A model generated the notes under the pieces. That model did no database searches and was not told the DNA's origin. It saw only the letters and a list, made by a program, of their open reading frames with translations. DNA of 64,000 nucleotides from Taenia hydatigena (taxonomy: Eukaryota; Platyhelminthes; Cestoda; Cyclophyllidea; Taeniidae), in the NCBI GenBank assembly GCA_036345935.2, contig JADWOT020000009.1:6839381-6903380 (forward strand), written 5' to 3'. The position numbers and the translations under genes are program-made. Within the stretch, counting starts at the first letter, position 1; the number at the start of each line of letters is the position of its first letter. Shown piece by piece: positions 29,430-41,269 of this stretch.

Positions 29430-31011
29430 CAAGGTTTAATGCCATTTTAACCTAAGATAATAGTAAATGCAAAATTTTTGAGGCTACTGAATGCTTTGAT
29501 TGTTTAATTAATTCTTGAAGTAGATTTAGCAACCGCTAGTTGAGAATTGAATGGCCGAGCTGAGTAAACTGCTTTTATTCACGGTCGTGTGGCAAATTTG
29601 AGCCATGCTGTGACGGATTGTGCCCAAGTAATGCAGATGAATGATTTGATGTGCAGAGTACCTACATCATTCATGATGATGTGCATTTATTATTTGCATA
29701 ACATACAATGTGATGGCATTGTAATTGGCGCTGACATCGATTAAGCACTTGTGCAAAAATGAAGTCGTAGTGCTCCAAACCTCTTTAAGGCATAAGAATT
29801 GGATACCTATAAGCGTTGGTGGAGGATTTTGGCTACTTGAACGAAATCGCAGACCTTGAGGACTGTAGAGTCCGTGTAGTGAGAAGTTCAGTTAAGCAAA
29901 CCTCGAAGGATTACACTGCACCACCACAACCCAGCCAAAATTGTTTCCTGTGAAGGGCACATAAACGCAGCTCGTGTGTATTTTGCTCTGCCTGCGAAAG
30001 TGTCAATTTCTCCCTAATTGGAGAAATGCTCTTTATCATGCCTTGCTAAGAAGTGCTGCGCCAAGTGGATTAACTCAAAGGAATGCTGAAATTTTGGATT
30101 AAATACCATCAAGCATTGACCACTGATCTTAAAACGGAAAGTCTTCTTTGATTCAGTGAACCTAAAAAATTCGCACAGATCTGCTGCGTCGTGTGCACAA
30201 CTCTAACCTTCTTAAATAAACTTATGTAAAATTGCAAAACGCTGCTTTAAAGCGCTACTGACTGACCATCAACCTAATGGCCACCTGTTTCCGAGTATCA
30301 GGCCTGAAAGACTAATTGAAAGACGAATTGAAGTCATTGAGGAAACAGTAAAGTTTAATGGGGAGTGAGATTTATGCTCTCCATAGTGATTGACAATTTT
30401 GACTCAGCCATCATGTAAACGTGATTCCTCTTGCCTTTTGAGCACATTTCACTCGAACGGATGTCACTCAGATCTGACTGCAATCGGGTTGAACTCTAAT
30501 AGCACCAATGGTTGTCATGGAGAGGTCAGATGCCCCAGGAGTGAAGTGGATAGGATAGATTGACGCACTGCATGGACTTCGATGCTGCCGCATTCATCTG
30601 AGCAAATCAAAGCCTTGTTATTCTAAGGATTAATTAAGTTTTTCGAACCTCAGCAATCACCTCGGGCGTGCCGATTGAACCCTCTTCAACAGGCACAATT
30701 TATCCCGCTTTTAAACAAGTAAAGTGGTGAAACTCGACTCAACTTACAGTTAATTAATATGACGAATCATTTCTGTTATTACGGCTGATTCCAGCTTCTT
30801 CTGCAATCAAAACAAATATTTGTCGAAGAAGCGGGAAATTAGGGCGCAATGTCAAATCGCACGAGATACAGTCTTCCTGCATTGCATGGCCGAAGAAACG
30901 TGGTTAAGTTTTGTACAGAAGAATGGTCTTTGAAAGCAAAATAAGGTCCAAGCAAATAGTCACTTAGACCTCTGTGAAGACATTCAACTTCACCCTCTAT
31001 CCGCATCATTT
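29430..31011. other. Spacer between inverted module B arms
   Basis: About 1.6-1.8 kb with no open frame of note and no partner elsewhere in the window. Confidence 0.5.
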
Positions 31012-31370
31012 AGGAGTCGCAGAAGTAGTTTCATGGCCTTAAAGTATGCTTGACAAAGAAAATTATGTCAGGCTTTAACTCGATGTAATGTTTCGAGATG
31101 AATAAACACTTTTGGAACATGGATGTGCGGGAAGCATTGTGCTCAACATCGGACTCGTCGATCCGCAGTAAGCCGCACATATGTGACACAACAAATTCCG
31201 CGATGGTAGTGCCCTATTCCTCAGTGCTATATCCCGTGACCTCCTAAAGCTGAAAGTAACCGTAACAATTGTGCTCTTCAAATGGGCTTTGTAGGCGAGA
31301 GGAGGAAAGCAATTTTGGCCTGGCCGTTGATACACGTGGTAGGTCTCCTGAGCCCGAGTCTCCTCAGTCG

Positions 31371-31502
31371 TTAATACTTTGGTCCTGTCACTGCACATCT
31401 GTCCTGTGCTGTAATAAGTGTGGCTAGAAATATCCAAACCTTCTCATGGCAGGGATGGAAGGAAAGAAGGGGAAGGGAAAGAACCGTCTGCGGCAACATC
31501 AT
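31371..31502 (-). CDS. Module B hydrophobic leader ORF, copy 3
   Basis: 43 codons, MMLPQTVLSLPLLSF, HPCHEKVWIFLATLITAQDR, CAVTGPKY, TAA. Same start, length and stop position as the two plus-strand copies. Confidence 0.45.
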   Translation of the reverse strand: MMLPQTVLSLPLLSFHPCHEKVWIFLATLITAQDRCAVTGPKY

Positions 31503-31987
31503 CTGTTATTTTATTCGTGCAATTGTGTGCCATCAAAAATAGTCGTGGGTTATTCCAGTTGACATGAATTGTAAATTTTAGGAGGCGACTTGAGATTAGT
31601 AAAAAATCCGTCCTTCGCATCATTATTTCGCTTTAATTTCATTGCCTAGAATTTTTACATCAGTTATGCGATTTGCCAGATTAATTGGTATGGTCCACAA
31701 AAAACACAAAGCAGTGCACATCATTAGTGATTAACAATAAACGGAAATGATTCACTAGACCGAGAATGCATTAGCCAGGTCAAATAAACTGAGTGCTACA
31801 TGGACAATTTGGTTCAATTAGGAGGTTACCGGAAATAGTTAATAGCCTAATCCAGTCTCTCTACTCTAAATGGATTCGGTTTTTAACTACTAACAGCATT
31901 CAAAGGGCCGGTTTTGGCCTTACTTCGGAGGTTCTCATGTTTTCCACTATTAACCGAATCTGCCTTTCTTTTCGCCTTTCCTCTGAC

Positions 31988-32113
31988 TTATTCTCGTCTT
32001 TTATTGGAAATCTTCCTATCTGTGAGGCAAAAAAGTGCACTTGCTAGTGTTCCCGAAGTTGAGACGATGGATATCCAGACTCCATTCTTAAAGCCGATAG
32101 CAAAATAATATGG
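31988..32113 (-). pseudogene. Module B transmembrane exon c, unit 3
   Basis: 42 codons, PYYFAIGFKNGVWISIVST, SGTLASALFCL, ISNKRRE-stop. The helix is fully preserved. The upstream ectodomain part of the exon carries frame changes relative to unit 1. Confidence 0.5.
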
Positions 32114-32570
32114 TTTCCCTAATCAAAAGCCAGTAACTTGGATGAATAACAGAGTTTGCTTGCTGCGCTTCGGTGCTTGGACCATCCAGTGCCATCCAGT
32201 GTAATCAGGAAATGGAGGTGGCAGGATACTTGACTGCAATGTCGGCAAATTATGCGCAGCCGTAACGCTGTGAACTGAGCCAGCCTCAGCTCTGGATCAC
32301 AAGGTGGAAACGCTATCGCCCATTTATAGCGCACGACTGGCGAGCTTTGATACGGAAAATTGCCAATAATACTGACTTGCGATGTTGTGGGACGTTCAAA
32401 GAAAGCGCATCTTTAAAGAGTTTGTTAAGCCTTAAAACAACAATGAGACTGCTGTCTACTTTCGTGCTAATGAGCATCCCATTCTTAAAGCCTCACATGT
32501 CAGCAAAATTTGGCGCATTAAAATGTTTACAAATATATTTTACTCTAAGCTCATATAAAGTGGGCATACC

Positions 32571-32808
32571 AAAAAATTACAACAAAGTACTGGCATCCCT
32601 CACAGCGCTCAATGTAGGCAATCCGAAGGGTGGAAGCCTAGACCCAATCGAAGAGGGTATGGAAGTCGTTCAGTGTTAAATTCACAATGCGACTAGCAGG
32701 GTACTGCTGCGAAACATAACCGCTACATCCGTGGAGGAGAGCACGGCCTTCATTCAGGTCAGACTAGTTTCATGTTTCGCTCTCGAATTCTAGATACGTT
32801 TGACCGCA
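32571..32808 (-). pseudogene. Module B exon b, unit 3, truncated and stopped
   Basis: In the exon b frame it has TGA where units 1-2 have the W of ETWD, TAG two codons later, and TAG at the position of W/R before AST. The ATG region is missing because the module ends at 32808. It is clearly dead. Confidence 0.7.
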
Positions 32809-33150
32809 GAGAGACAGGTGATTTCGCACTCGTACAATAAGGTGTGCCTCACAGCGACCATTACACAGTGACTACATCGCAAACTTGGTTCAGGAAAGTG
32901 CTGCCAGCACAATTAGTAGACCATTGCTTGGGTCTTTATAATAATTTTATTAAATGCTTCTATAGCACAATCCAGCACGGCCGATCATTATTGTCTAAGA
33001 AATGACTCGAGTCACATATATGTGGCGCGATGGAGTGATTGCCCATTTTAAGTAATAATAACTGCTAATTTCAAAAACCAGCACAAAGTTTAGCAAGAAG
33101 AAAACGTTAGTGCCTCTAAATCAAAAATATTTGCTGTTGGGAGGCTGATG
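32808..33150 (-). repeat. Module D fragment fused to module B
   Basis: Reverse complement matches 56930-57160: the palindrome region (33013-33024, CACATATATGTG), ttcttagacaat, attgtgct-gcagca, ctttcctgaa, then ggcacac and gagtgcgaaatcac. Homology to D ends at about 32808, where module B begins mid-exon. The D exon peptide YECEI is cut within a few codons. Confidence 0.7.
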
Positions 33151-34689
33151 CGTTTGCGCATATGAGTCTGCCTCCACCGTGAAACGACACACAAATAAAC
33201 AAATGGTTCGGCAATGCAAGAGCGCTTACGAATTCTCTAAAGGCAATTCGAATACCTCTATAGCCTAGTACCCAAGAGAGTCCATTTTCTTTTTTTCCCT
33301 TCAGGGTAAATTTAGGGGTCAAAATGCAAAGTAACTCACGTAACAAGCATGAGTAGAAATGACATTACGTGAATCATAAATTAAAACTGCGTGATTTGAT
33401 AAAGAGCACGAAATTGCTACGTTCATGTATTGGCATGTCTCACCTATTTCAAGATTTTGCTTGTGACAATGTTGGTCGCAAAGCCCGCTGGAACGCACAT
33501 TAGCTTGCGATTTGATGTAGCTTTTATTTTATTTGATATCTTTTTATAGCATTTCGTTATCACCTTTATATTTTTATTAATCGCGCCGCTAATACCTCCA
33601 GAGTCAAGGTCAAATTTCTGGTTGGTTAGCTCGACTGCACTTGTAGTTAGATTACAAGTGCCTCTGCTTTCCCGACTCAAGATAACACTAAAAAAGGATT
33701 GTTCCAATGTCCTCGCATGTTCCCAGTCTAGTCGATGTGTGAATGTGTCAGATAGCTTTCGACTGGATGTCATTGCAGTAATTGATGGAAATTATTTTAA
33801 GTCCAAGTAGGGTTGGGAGCCCGTGTATATGGTTGCAATCTTGCGAATCCAATTTTGATAATTTTATGAGGCTTTCATTATACTGGAGGAGCATACTTGT
33901 TTCTTCGCTTTTAGGAATCGGTGGTTATCAATGCCTTTTTATTTTCGTGAATGCATTGAAACTGCCTTTACCAAGCAGCGTAATATCGTCATAATTCCAC
34001 AGGGAGATTGAACTCTGCCATGACGAACACACGTTTAGTGGGAGGTGATGTGTGTGCATATGCCATTTGCATGGGGTCCATAGAGTAGATATTGCCTACT
34101 CCTCTGCAGAATGGGACCTCGTAATAGTCATCGAAGTGTGGCACTGGGAGGTTGCGAGGCCTTTTGCTATAGTCGTGTCTCCATCAACGTCATTTATCGT
34201 TACGGTTGGACAATCTAGTAGCAGAAGGCGGAGGCACGAGTGCGGTTACTTCTTTCGAGGATTAATGAGGCATCCTGCTTCCAAATGCTTCACCTGAGTT
34301 GGTCCCTCTGGACAAGGTGGCAGCTGTACTAGTCATGCTAGTGTTCGTTATTTCTCCGACCGCGGCTTCCCTTTCTGGTTACTCTTGGGCTTCTACATTA
34401 CGGCTTCCATTCTCCTGATGGGAACTGCCTTTTGTTGCCATGTACAGCGCATACTTTTTATTACCAGGTCGGTGTTAGCGAAACTATTGTTTGGGTTCAA
34501 AGCAATAAGGGCGATCAAAGACAATTAAGGCTGTGGTTTCTGCTAGAGCATTGAGGCTGTGGATTACTTAGCCAATGCAACCACTACTTCTGGGTGAGGC
34601 TGCTATACAGAAAAAAGCACACAAAGACCGTCGAGACATCATCATATGACTAAGGTGCAGGTGGTGAGCCCGCTGGAGGATGAGGAGAA
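33151..34689. other. Unassigned
   Basis: Open frames of 70-109 codons at 33444-33773 (minus) and 34052-34297 have no sisters or motifs. Confidence 0.45.
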
Positions 34690-34899
34690 GACAAAACAGG
34701 GTGCTTTTCTTTACAAACGCAGAAGAGTAATCCCATTATTATGATCGTGCAAGGCAATATTACGATAATGCAGAGATTTTCCTTCGTAACCTCGCGTCAA
34801 GTGTGTTTCCTGCTGATGCACTAGCTCCGATCAACTGTTTGATCACCACGCCATTTTGCTGCACAAGACTATCGCCAAACGAAATATAAAACGCTGCAA

Positions 34900-35328
34900 A
34901 TGCCATTTGTCATTACTGCGTTCTGCTTCTCCACTCGTCTCTGCTTGGACGTGTCTGCGGATATTCCCAGCTTTTTAAACCAGTGGAATTCATTTTTCGT
35001 GACAGTAGGTGGCACCGTGCTGGACATGCGTGAATGGTTTGACGAAGATGGAGAAGGAAGGAAAATGATGCAGCTGAGCGACTATGACTGTGTCATTTTA
35101 TATCTTGATCGCCCGGACTTCGAACATCGGGATTGTGGGCACCTGAATACCGTAGCTGATGTCCTCACGTCAAAGCAAACACTTGTTGTGACAGGCTCGA
35201 TTTGGCAAACTTTGGATCTCCACCCGAACTTGGACTGCATACAAAAGATATTCGAGGCCGTAAATGGTTTCTACATTCGTCCTTTTTCCAAGTTATTTGA
35301 TAGTTGTCGCATTTGGTGCAGCAGGTGA
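34900..35328 (+). pseudogene. Module A long exon, BRCT-like, copy 3
   Basis: 142 open codons: RLCLDVSADIPSFLNQW, FFVTVGGTVLDMREW, DYDCVILYLDRPDFEHRDCG, LVVTGSIWQTLDLHPNLDC, KIFEAVNGF. Same BRCT-like signatures as copies 1 and 2. Upstream of 34900 the homologous bases continue but carry frameshifts, for example around 34862. Downstream the frame hits TGA at 35326-35328, and the matching continuation KQLDDQLSGDGTV is in the next frame. It is a partly open pseudogene. Confidence 0.5.
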
Positions 35329-36510
35329 CAAAGCAATTGGACGATCAACTCAGTGGAGATGGTACAGTGGACCTGCCTCCATGTCATATGGGGAAGAAGT
35401 AAAATCTTACACGCTCATGTATTTTCATGATTAAATGGCTCATAATGACATTCTATAGAGTGCTTTAAGGCTTTCACAATAAGCAATACACAATGATACT
35501 TAGTAAGCCCAACACTTATTGATGCAGTAAGTGGATTTGGAACAAAATTAAAGTGATTTGGAATTCTCGGACCGTAAGTAATGTATCAGCTTGGTGCTAT
35601 TATCAATGTGGAGGTGTTTTAGTAGGCTGTGATGGTAGCCTTGTCCCTCAACATTCAACCGTTGCGTATAAGAATACGAATTCTCTAAGCATTAATAATT
35701 TTGGAATTCAACTTTAATGCATCAAAGGCTATTCGCTTACATTATGTGACTAAAGTAGTTGGTCAGAAAGAATTCTTGTTTGTGTAACTAGACATTACTG
35801 ACTTCTTCTACTTTCCCGAGGACCGCCTCATCACATGTGTCGCATCTGGCGGCGTGTACTCGCAGACACCGCGACGCATATTTCCTGCCTCAACCTTTGC
35901 TGCTGTCCTCTCATCTTCCAATTCGACTTGTGAATCTACTCACCACTTTACGCTGGTATGTGTACATACTGAGTTCACGTTAAAGACCAAAGGATGTAGA
36001 TTCTAAAATTGTACTACGTTGATTTTGCTTTCTAGTGACCAAATTTACGTTTCCCAAATGTTGCTCAGTTGAGAAGGCATCAACTTGAGATCGGTAAGCC
36101 TTACGAGTTATGATCCGCAGTCGCAAACATAATCAGGTTTTAAATCTGGACCAAAGCTAATCTTAAATCGTGTGAGTGTCGTTGAGATGGAAAGGCTTAA
36201 TTACCGTGAGGTTGATCTTTTAATGCGGAACAGAGCAACGCATTCTTAGCAGGAACCCGATATGCATGTGTTAGTAAATTTACTAGTTTCCTTTGCTTGA
36301 GGTGTCCAATGTTTTTACATGCTCGTAGCTCAACTGCTTGTGCAAGTGCTATATGTTCAATTAGCAATTAATTTTAGAGTCTATACACCATTTTGCCGTC
36401 ATGGTATCACATCATTAAGAGGTCATGAGCATTGGTGGTTTGAGCGAGAGTTGGGTGCGCGACAGGAGACCACGTCATTGTGCTATCATGTTCTCCACGT
36501 ATGATTACGC

Positions 36511-36693
36511 ATGTTGGCAGTACCTGGTTCATCTGCAGTCACAGCCACTTTTGATGGCCAGCTAGTCGGGTTTAAATTAGCTGCCGGCCAAATTGCTAAA
36601 TGGCTGACTAGCCAAACCATCAACCTTAACAGCCAACTTCCCAACTGGCGAGCAGCTGTCACGGGTTCATTCGTTGGCATGGTAAGGTGTTAG
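36511..36693 (+). pseudogene. Downstream module A exon-like frame
   Basis: 60 codons beginning LAVPGSSAVTATFDGQLVGF. The reverse strand at about 41400-41600 reads LAVPDSSAVTVTFDGKPVS in the equivalent frame before a stop. Two copies agree on about 18 residues, suggesting a strand-rich domain. Not identified. Confidence 0.35.
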
Positions 36694-37610
36694 AGGCCGT
36701 GCTTTCTTTCATACGTCATCTGAGGACACATACGCACTTCCAACATACACCAGAAATTTAGACCCCAAATAACAGTTGTTGGTTGAACCGAATCATGGAA
36801 AAGTTTGGGAACTAGGCAAGCAGTGTCGACCTCTCAGGCAGTGGCAATGTGCGTTCGTTGCAATGCTAAACTTGATTTGCGTAGGTCACACCTTCCGGGT
36901 GTGACATATCGGTGGCCACAGAATCATTCAGAGAACAGAGAATACCTTGCAATTTAGAAATTGCATTGTTTATCGTAAAGCAAGTGTGCTAAACATTGTG
37001 ATGTGGTCAATAACGGCGAGGGTACGCATGAGGACGATGGTGTCTAAGTGTGTTTGTATGATTGTACAACCCTTCTACAACCATTATGTTCCACTACCAC
37101 TACCAATACTGGACCACGTCATGAATGCGCAACACAATTTTCGACCAATGCGCTACATTATACTTTGCCGCATCCATTCGTTCTTTGCAGATGGTGCAAA
37201 TACCGTCGGCGTTTGCTATTTCTGCAATCAGTCCTCTAATTCAGACAGCTTAATTCTTCATACGAATAGGCGGTATGCGTCTGAGTGGCTGCTAAATGGG
37301 TTGTTGTTGTATAGCTGACTCTATGGAAGGAATCAGGTTATCGAATTCAGTCTCAATATGGTATTGCTGGCACACAATTTAAATTGGTTGATGTCAGAAT
37401 AGTAACTAGTTAAGAGCCGTGCAGTTAAGCGGGGTAGCAAGACTTGGAATCACAATTTCCACTTTCAGCCGAGGGGATTATGCTGGTAACGGATCAAGCA
37501 AGAAATAAGGTTGGACGTATCCTAACTCTTTACTGACATTGGCGGTGTGGGAAATTTAGGCCCTTCATCACCAAATAAGGAAAGAATTAGAAGCTTAATG
37601 TATCTAATTC

Positions 37611-37712
37611 AGTAAGCTTGACTTTTACAAACTCAGGAAATCATCCACAGAGGTAGCGGTTGATTGGTTGAGGAAAAAACTAGTAAGTGGAGGGATAAGA
37701 TCAAAAGGGTAG
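37611..37712 (+). pseudogene. Module C exon 1 remnant
   Basis: 34 codons: SKLDFYKLRKSSTEVAVDWL, then RKKLVSGGIRSKG and TAG. The sister at 54928-55026 reads INLSKLDIYKLRKLSREVVV, then EWFKRQPISKI and TAG. The amphipathic, charged pattern and shared W fit a short helical exon. Confidence 0.4.
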
Positions 37713-38227
37713 ACGACCTTTTAAAGGGTTCGCTAAACGAGGCACAAAGCCCATTGCACCTTGTATCCTGTCTATTAACTAAATAACCCGTGTCTAGGCG
37801 ATCAACCTTTTCCTTGCACTCGTTGCTTCAAAAAGATTTTATGCACATCTCGAATCGTACTTAAGCTTAAAGCATGTTCTAGCAGGCTTCATTTTGACTG
37901 CATCCAGCTAGAAAATGCCGACCAGAGCTTATCTACACTTCGCTTCGAGATTCGGCTACTTCTGTGCCATTAAGATGATGCTCAGCTGAAGAGCATGGGG
38001 TGGTGGCGTAAGGAGGACACTGACCTCGACCGTAATTCCGAATACAAATCTCTTTGAAAATATAAAACCGAAAATGATTTTTTAAGCAATCACACAAGAG
38101 TTAGTGATATGACGAGCAATGAAATTGATAGCTAAGGCAAAGACTACGCATGGATTGTTTTGCTACCCAGCCACGTAGGTATGCTTGTGTACAAAGAATA
38201 CACAATTCCGTGTTCCGGTCATTATAA

Positions 38228-38335
38228 CCCTTATATTTTGATAAAGACGAGAAGGTGGACGTCGTGATTGCGCCATCTTCATCCAGACGGAACAGAAGGA
38301 AGCAGTGTGCTGACAGTGAGATGTGGTCAGTCTAA
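38228..38335 (+). pseudogene. Module C exon 3 remnant, copy 2
   Basis: 36 codons, PLYFDKDEKVDVVIAPSSSR, RNRRKQCADSEMWSV, TAA. Best-preserved version of the peptide also seen at 6886-6987. Confidence 0.4.
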
Positions 38336-39879
38336 TCGCTCCCACTGGGCTCGAATTGCACAAGCCCTAACATCGTTGTCACACACAATACCTGTGCTGG
38401 CATCTCACACTAATTAAGAGTTCTCTTTATCAGTCGATTGATTTGCTCTCCTCTTCTTATTCGTTTTAACCTTCTTTTCTAATTCAATCAACAAGGTTTT
38501 TATGCAATTCCGTTTCAGTCATCCAAATCGATCTAGGTGGATATTAGTTCGCAACGTCAAATCGTTCAAATTTTTAAGTTGAATCGACATCGAAAATTTG
38601 TGAATTCCTTGATGCCTTGGATTTGGTTAGACACTACAGGGATAATAAAATTACAAATGGAAATGTAGCAAAATATACATGCTTAAGCAGCACGCACAAG
38701 TTGCGTTAAGCATAAGGCCCTGCTGGACAGGCACCCCCACTTGGCAAATAACGGTGGCGGATAGTTCTGGGATTATGGTTATAATCAAGCACGGATAACT
38801 CATGAATGCTGGTGGCTTCTGTTTACCTTATAGCTAACCCTTCCTATTTCAATTATTCATATTATTCAATATCCATTGACTCATAATTCTGACCGCATTT
38901 TCCATTTGCAGTTGCACAAACGATCTGAAGACCACTTGCGATTGTAAACATTTTTTTCAAAATACTATAGCGTCCTGAGAGCAACGCAAAGACATAAGGT
39001 ACAGCTTGACAATATGGACTTAGGATATGTCCAAACAATGACGGCGCAAAGTGCCTGTGACTTCCTGGACAATTAGAGTGGCAAAGAAAAAAAACGATTC
39101 TTTTCTTTCATTAGTTTCTTAGCTTTAACTAAAATTTCAATGTGCCGCATCACTTAAATCTATTCATCTGTATTTTGAAGCGCCGATATCAGCGATGCCT
39201 CAGAATAACTCATCCTTTTGGAGGCTAAGGTAATGCCTATTGAGCGTCCTTAGACGCGCCAATCTATGCTGTAGAATACACGGCTTTCCGAATTTTTATG
39301 CTGCTTCCTGGTAAAGGCTAATGAGAGCATATTCTTGCTGTGTGAAAGCGTTTTGCTTTAAGCAAGGTCTTCTTTGTTCTTCCACTTGGCTACTCATTAA
39401 CAGAAAGTAGTCGAGTCAAAAAATTGCGTGACAAACATTTGCATCACGAATGTGGGTGCGTGGAACGTGGAGATGAGCTGTGCCTTGCCCAACACTCACA
39501 ATCGGTTCTTTCATACCATCAGCAGATTATCTGTCGCCTAGTCTTCATCCAAGGGTCGGCAGGTCGAAGCGAACGATGATCGCAGTAGTCAGGCAGGTAC
39601 TTAGCAACAGCTAATTAGAAGAGACACACGTCTTCACTTAATTCCTCGTCACTATTACTGCTGTGTGACCAAGCTAAGTTAGGTATTGCGTGAAAAGTTG
39701 GCATTGACATGCGCTTCGCCATCCCTTAAGATGCCTTCCAATCGTCTGGGTTGTAAGAGAACCTCTAGTCCTCCAGTACCACCATGAGCACTCTCCGTTG
39801 ACTTCTTGATGCAGTTTAGCGTAAGAGTGCGATTTTACCGAGGGGGGTGGCAGTGTCCCTGCCATAATGCTTTTTTTCT

Positions 39880-40622
39880 GTTAAGAGCTCGTGCAGCTGC
39901 TTGAAGTGTCCACAGTACTGAATATTAATGCAAATTAACACACGTGCGCATTATCCGCATCAAGGCATTTTATTCAAAACATACCTTTGCCAATTCGGAT
40001 CGAATCGAGATAGCAATGGCAAGGTGCGTTAATGTTCACCTATTTTCTAAAGCGGTGCAAAATGCACACTTCGCAGTCTAGGTTAGTTTAGCCAACATCT
40101 TAAAGGTGTGTATGTATACCTGTCCACGTCACGTCACGTCACGCCACGTCACGTCGCAGAGCACTTCAATATTCGAATGCATTATGCTCCGATAACCACA
40201 ATCTAAAATCTGACAGGTTTTTCATTCGTGATGATAAAGTCCACTCAAAACCATTCCGTTTACATGACCGTACAGCCAGGCCTTGCGCGCATCCTTCCAA
40301 ACAGATCTAAGTAGCACCTGAGAATCTTAGTTAGTCAATGGGCTTTGCCGATTGGCTGGGACTAAATGATGATCGCATGTCACGGAAAGGAGGCTTAATT
40401 TATATAGTTCGTGTCAGATTTTGCGTGGCAATGTCTCGGGTCGGTTCCATCATATCTGCACCCTTTGCATGACTGTCAAATCCATTTCGCATCCATGCTC
40501 TACTTAAAAGTTGCCGCAATTTACCATTAAGAATTCTGTTTTAGGAGGATTCAACAGATGAACGATTAATTTAAAACCTTCCTATTTAAGCTCTTGGTAT
40601 CAAGCATAGTGTGAAGGACATG
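39880..40622 (+). repeat. Module A copy 4, upstream part only
   Basis: Aligns with 13220-13950. It includes the acceptor at 40535-40544 and about 80 bases of the long exon (EDSTDERLI then TAA at 40572). Homology ends near 40622, immediately before a short inverted string, ggactc gt gagtcc (40634-40647). The pentamer CGTCA is expanded at 40124-40155. Confidence 0.8.
40124..40155. repeat. (CGTCA)n pentamer run
   Basis: About six units with one interruption (CGCCA). Complement of the GTGAC run at 5379. Confidence 0.9.
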
Positions 40623-41269
40623 AACTTAATGGACTCGTGAGTCCAAGTCTAGCTACCCTGCTTAACTACACGAGTCCCATTTCCTTACTACTTCGAAGTT
40701 AACCGACTTAAAATATTTGCGAGCAGTACTATATTGAGACCGAATTGAGTGATCTAATTCCTTTCGTAGAGTCAATAATGCAACAATAACTCATTTAGCG
40801 TCCACTCAGACGCACATCATTTCATTTGCAAGAAGAAGCAAACTGTCTAGATGAAGGACTAATTGACGAAGCAGCAAATATTAATGATTCTTGCTCCTCC
40901 TGCGAAGAACGAATGAGTTTAGCAAAGTCTAATGTAGCGCATTAATCAAAATTTGCGTTGCGCAGTACTGGCATTGAGAGGTAATGCTTGTGGAAAGGTT
41001 GCGCAATCACGCATGCACCCGTAGGCTTCATCGTCCTCCTGCACACTAGCGCTGCCACTAGTTGCATCACATTATAAGGCACACTCACCTTACAATTTAC
41101 AATGCAATCGCTCAATTACAAGATATTCCTTGTCCTCTGAACAATTCTGCGGTTGCCTATCTGTCACACTTGAGGAGTACGGGCCATTTTGTTAAGAAAA
41201 GTGTCCAACACCAATGCCTCTCAACGTTACAACTCGCCGTCCTTGTAAAAAACCGAACGCATATCGTAA

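Larger units (their letters stand above)
31012..32808 (-). repeat. Module B inverted unit 3, right arm
   Basis: Reverse complement of 27400-29212. Its far end stops at about 32808 inside exon b and joins module D sequence directly. Confidence 0.92.
34690..36950 (+). repeat. Module A copy 3
   Basis: Aligns from about 34690 with 13950 onward, then beyond 35400 with the reverse complement of 3190-3960. After 36500 it aligns with the reverse complement of 41270-41540. It thus preserves the downstream half of module A, which copy 2 lacks. Confidence 0.8.
37570..39300 (+). repeat. Module C copy 2
   Basis: Reverse complement of 6060-7490. Anchors: ggtgcataa..., ttccatccagacggaacagaaggaag at 38279 against 6910-6945, and atatccattgactcataattctg at 38870 against 6433-6455. 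It runs, in the same strand sense, into the module A copy at 39880. Confidence 0.8.

Noticed and set aside
40634..40647. Inverted string ggactc-gt-gagtcc at the end of a module A copy
   Set aside because: Six-base arms are expected by chance at this rate, and no matching string marks other module ends.
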